Assembly: GCA_964498525.1 (NCBI GenBank)
Contig: CAZCGU010000002.1
Span: 270,113-334,112, forward strand
Length of the DNA stretch: 64,000 nt
Source of the DNA: DTU098 sp964498525
GTDB lineage: Bacteria > Bacillota > Desulfotomaculia > Desulfotomaculales > Pelotomaculaceae
Direction: 5' to 3'
The position numbers and the translations under genes are program-made. The stretch's first letter is position 1. Each line of letters opens with the position of its first letter. The notes beneath the pieces were generated by a model. The model saw only the letters and a program-made list of their open reading frames with translations, did not search any database and had not been told where the DNA came from. Below, piece by piece: positions 61,683 to 64,000 of the stretch.

Positions 61683-61987
61683 TTTTGGCGATAAGCGCCG
61701 GGCGGGCAGGGGGAAAATGGCTCGTTGGTAAAAATGTACAGGGAGAAAAGTTGTTTAAAAATAAATAATAGAACTCTCCCTGACGCGGCGTTTATTTAAA
61801 CAAGAACATAAGCCGCGCCGGCTGATCTATTCAAGGCTGCCCCCATTCCCGGTTGCCCCTGTTTTCGAACCGATCAGCGAAGGAATAACTGGTTGAGCAG
61901 GTACCCGGAATTACCATTATTTGTACTATTTGCCCGCGTCTTTTCATAAAGTAGCATAAGACAAGCTATTTTTGCGGGGGAATGGGT
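61683..61987. other. Intergenic region upstream of spmA
   Basis: No gene. CAGGGAGA (61739-61746) and TCTCCCTG (61775-61782) are perfect complementary arms separated by 28 bases. A sporulation sigma-E promoter is expected here, but no convincing pair was found. Confidence 0.4.
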
Positions 61988-62578
61988 ATGGTTAATTTCG
62001 TCTGGTTGGTAATGATTGTTTTCGGTATTCTGGTGGCCGGGGCGAAGGGCAATGTGGATGTGGTGACCAAAGCAGCCCTGGATGGGGCAAACGATGCGGT
62101 TAAGATATCCATAAGCCTTATTGCCATTATTTCCTTCTGGCTGGGGATCATGAAGCTGGCCGAAGAGGCGGGGCTGGTGCGGGCTCTGGCCTGGCTGGTG
62201 CGCCCGGCAATGCGTTTTCTCTTCCCCAGTGTTCCCAAAGATCACCCGGCCATGGGGTCCATCGTGATGAATTTGAGCGCCAACATCCTGGGCCTGGGAA
62301 ATGCCGCAACACCCATGGGTCTCATCGCCATGCGGGAACTTCAGAAACTCAACCGGGGCCGGGACTCCGCTTCAGACGCCATGTGTACTTTTTTGGCCCT
62401 CAACACTTCCTGTGTGACCCTGATCCCCACCACCATTATCGGTATCCGCCTGCTCTACGGCTCAACGGACCCCACAAGTATAGTGGGTCCCACAATCATG
62501 GCTACAGCTTTCAGCATGGCTGTGGCCATAATTGTGGATCGGATCCTGCGTCTGATTTATTCCGAAAAAGGGAGGTAA
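61988..62578 (+). CDS. spmA: Spore maturation protein A
   Basis: 196 residues from ATG 61988, GGGGGA six bases before; ATG 61982 is too close to that site. Membrane protein of the nucleoside-recognition (Gate) family: VNFVWLVMIVFGILVAGAKG, ISISLIAIISFWLGIMKLAE, HPAMGSIVMNLSANILGLGN, AATPMGLIAMRELQKLN and LNTSCVTLIPTTIIGIRLLY. Needed with SpmB for spore-core dehydration. Four bases before spmB. Confidence 0.92.
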   Translation: MVNFVWLVMIVFGILVAGAKGNVDVVTKAALDGANDAVKISISLIAIISFWLGIMKLAEEAGLVRALAWLVRPAMRFLFPSVPKDHPAMGSIVMNLSANILGLGNAATPMGLIAMRELQKLNRGRDSASDAMCTFLALNTSCVTLIPTTIIGIRLLYGSTDPTSIVGPTIMATAFSMAVAIIVDRILRLIYSEKGR

Positions 62579-62582
62579 GGGG

Positions 62583-63125
62583 ATGTTCGAAGTTATCGCC
62601 GAATTGTCCCGCTGGGCCATCCCCCTGGTCCTGCTGATGGTACCCCTTGTTGCCATGTTGCGTGGGGTTAAAGTTTACGAAACCTTCGTGGACGGAGCTG
62701 AGGCGGGTTTTTCCACGGCGGTGAAAACCATCCCCTACCTGGTGGCAATGCTTGTGGCCATCAGCATTTTCCGGGCCTCCGGCGCTATGGAAGTACTGGT
62801 GGCGGTTTTGTCTCCCGTGCTGAATTTTATCGGACTGCCCGCGGAGGTATTACCCCATGCCATTATGCGCCCGCTTTCCGGTGGCGCAGCCCTGGGGATT
62901 GCCTCGGATATCATTAAAACTTACGGCCCGGATAGCTTCTTGGGAAGGTTGGTGTCAACAATGCAGGGGAGCTGCGATACGACATTTTACGTGCTTACTT
63001 TGTATTTCGGCTCCATCGGAATAAAAAAATACCGCTACTCCGTTATCCTGGGTTTAACCGCCGACCTTTCAACGCTGGCAGCCTCCATTTTCATCGTCAG
63101 AGTAATTTTCGGAATGGGTGGTTAA
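62583..63125 (+). CDS. spmB: Spore maturation protein B
   Basis: 180 residues: IPLVLLMVPLVAMLRGVKVY, ETFVDGAEAGFSTAVKTIPY, LVAMLVAISIFRASGAMEVL, MRPLSGGAALGIASDIIKTY, GPDSFLGRLVSTMQGSCDTT and FYVLTLYFGSIGIKKYRYSV. Gate-family membrane protein partner of SpmA. GGGAGGTAAGGGG precedes the ATG. Confidence 0.93.
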   Translation: MFEVIAELSRWAIPLVLLMVPLVAMLRGVKVYETFVDGAEAGFSTAVKTIPYLVAMLVAISIFRASGAMEVLVAVLSPVLNFIGLPAEVLPHAIMRPLSGGAALGIASDIIKTYGPDSFLGRLVSTMQGSCDTTFYVLTLYFGSIGIKKYRYSVILGLTADLSTLAASIFIVRVIFGMGG

Positions 63126-63139
63126 ATACCATTTCCAAC

Positions 63140-63179
63140 GTAACTACTCAGCCTGAAAAAACTTATTCATTAAACAGCC
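63140..63179 (-). repeat. Tail remnant of a Cys-rich-protein paralogue
   Basis: About 40 bases nearly identical to 46533-46572. On the reverse strand both encode CLMNKFF-x-AE, stop. Only the 3' end of the gene remains here. Confidence 0.65.
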
Positions 63180-63234
63180 CCTTAATTGGAAAATAGTACT
63201 GAACTCAGCGCTGCAAAACATGTAATATAAAAAC

Positions 63235-64000
63235 ATGAAAACAGAAGCTGAATTCCGGGTAACCGAAATAAACGAATATCACGTCCAGACAGTCAGGCAG
63301 TTGATCTGTGACAACCCTTCCTGGAGCCGCAGCAGGCTGTCGAGGGAACTGTGCCAACTATGGAATTGGCGTTCTCCCCTCGGGCAGCTGAAAGATATGG
63401 CCTGCCGGGATCTCCTGCTCAAGCTGGAACAGCGGGGGCAAGTCGTATTGCCCCGCCGCAAGTCTGAGGCTTTTGTCCGGGGCTCGAACATATCGGTCAT
63501 CGAGGTTCCCCATGACACAGTCGTCATCGCCGGCAAATTAAAGGACTTGCTCCCTCTAAAGATAGAAGCAATCGAGCCCGGCCACCCGTCCTGGCGCCTG
63601 TTCAAATATCTGCTCTACCGGTACCACTATCTTAGCTTCAATGGCGCCGTAGGCGAGAATATGAAGTACCTGATCCTTGACAACCAAAGTCGCCCGCTGG
63701 CCTGCCTGCTTTTTGGCTCCGCCGCCTGGAGCTGCGCCGCCCGGGATGATTTTATCGGCTGGGACAGGGACACCAGGATCAATCACCTGCGCTTTTTAAC
63801 CAACAACACCCGCTTTCTAATCCTGCCCTGGGTGAGAATCCCCCACCTGGCCAGCCACATCCTCTCTATTGTTATCAAGCGTATCCAGGGTGACTGGCAA
63901 AGCAAGTACGGCCACAGCCTAATTCTTTTAGAAACCTTCGTGGAGACCGGTTCGGGATATTCCTACGATGATAATGGGAACATGACCAGCGATGGAACAT
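63235..64000 (+). CDS. DruA-like (DUF4338) protein running into an RHS-repeat sequence; open at right edge
   Basis: 255 codons visible from ATG 63235, no stop before the edge. DUF4338 signature: NPSWSRSRLSRELCQLWNWR, SPLGQLKDMACRDLLLKLEQ, then HPSWRLFKYLLYRYHYLSFN, GENMKYLILDNQSRPLACLL, FGSAAWSCAARDDFIGWD, NTRFLILPWVRIPHLASHIL and LILLETFVE. The family includes DruA of the Druantia anti-phage system and many mobile-element proteins. After ETFVE the same frame reads TGSGYSYDDNGNMTSDGT, an RHS repeat, where family members normally go on differently. So the C-terminus is replaced. No clear ribosome binding site. Confidence 0.75.
   Translation, partial: MKTEAEFRVTEINEYHVQTVRQLICDNPSWSRSRLSRELCQLWNWRSPLGQLKDMACRDLLLKLEQRGQVVLPRRKSEAFVRGSNISVIEVPHDTVVIAGKLKDLLPLKIEAIEPGHPSWRLFKYLLYRYHYLSFNGAVGENMKYLILDNQSRPLACLLFGSAAWSCAARDDFIGWDRDTRINHLRFLTNNTRFLILPWVRIPHLASHILSIVIKRIQGDWQSKYGHSLILLETFVETGSGYSYDDNGNMTSDGT

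Noticed and set aside
1..64000. CRISPR array, tRNA, rRNA or tmRNA
   Set aside because: No regularly spaced repeats and no cloverleaf or rRNA-like stretch was seen in the intergenic regions read by eye.

Overview
The window reads as part of a Gram-positive, spore-forming, strictly anaerobic firmicute, most like the Desulfotomaculum/Pelotomaculum group. The pointers are spore genes (prkA-yhbH-spoVR, spmAB), a SigI/RsgI pair, MurT/GatD, AddAB, an ADP-forming acyl-CoA synthetase, ferredoxin-dependent indolepyruvate oxidoreductase, a sensory [FeFe]-hydrogenase, frequent GTG/TTG starts and purine-rich ribosome binding sites. This placement is inference from gene content; no rRNA or tRNA gene was seen. 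Layout: 1-9.5 kb holds the end of rnhB, yraN, an ADP-forming acyl-CoA synthetase, a reverse-strand hydrogen-sensor operon (2Fe-2S protein, HydS-type hydrogenase, SpoIIE-type phosphatase), yifB/comM and rnhA. 9.5-17.7 kb has two very small genes, a DUF4349 lipoprotein, a PAS protein, sigI-rsgI, a DUF441 membrane protein, a metallophosphoesterase and a zinc-ribbon protein behind a consensus promoter. 17.8-25.7 kb is addB-addA. 25.8-38.5 kb carries an isochorismatase-like hydrolase, a PAS histidine kinase, the iorA-iorB-paaK operon with a promoter and a leader terminator, LD-carboxypeptidase (probable ATT start), acylphosphatase, an MBL hydrolase, murT-gatD and a 40-residue gene. 38.8-43.4 kb is the sporulation set prkA-yhbH-spoVR. 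From 43.5 to 57.8 kb the window becomes accessory and damaged. It holds three related amino-acid-transporter genes (two of them binding-protein/permease fusions), SLH debris, a TetR regulator with two matching operators, a type III restriction remnant, hicBA, a decayed transposase, an AT-rich methyltransferase, a truncated preA, an MFS fragment and a broken glnQ. Within it, at 54.9-55.84 kb, lie short genes whose products carry a double-glycine leader (pattern L-x-[DE]-[DE]-x-L-x-x-V-x-G-G), the last one seven bases upstream of a transporter fusion. This peptide cluster is the most novel-looking feature. 57.8-64 kb returns to a DUF1287 protein, two DUF881 proteins, an FAD oxidoreductase with a hairpin over its ribosome binding site, spmA-spmB, and at the right edge a DruA-like (DUF4338) gene that runs in frame into an RHS-repeat sequence. 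How the genes work together: the iorAB-paaK operon would turn aromatic 2-oxoacids into aryl-CoA and free acid with ferredoxin reduction and ATP gain. The ADP-forming synthetase fits the same amino-acid-fermenting energy scheme. The HydS operon would report hydrogen pressure, which matters to a syntroph or fermenter. The 43-56 kb stretch looks like a recombination hot spot where peptide, transporter, toxin-antitoxin and defence genes have been gained and lost.
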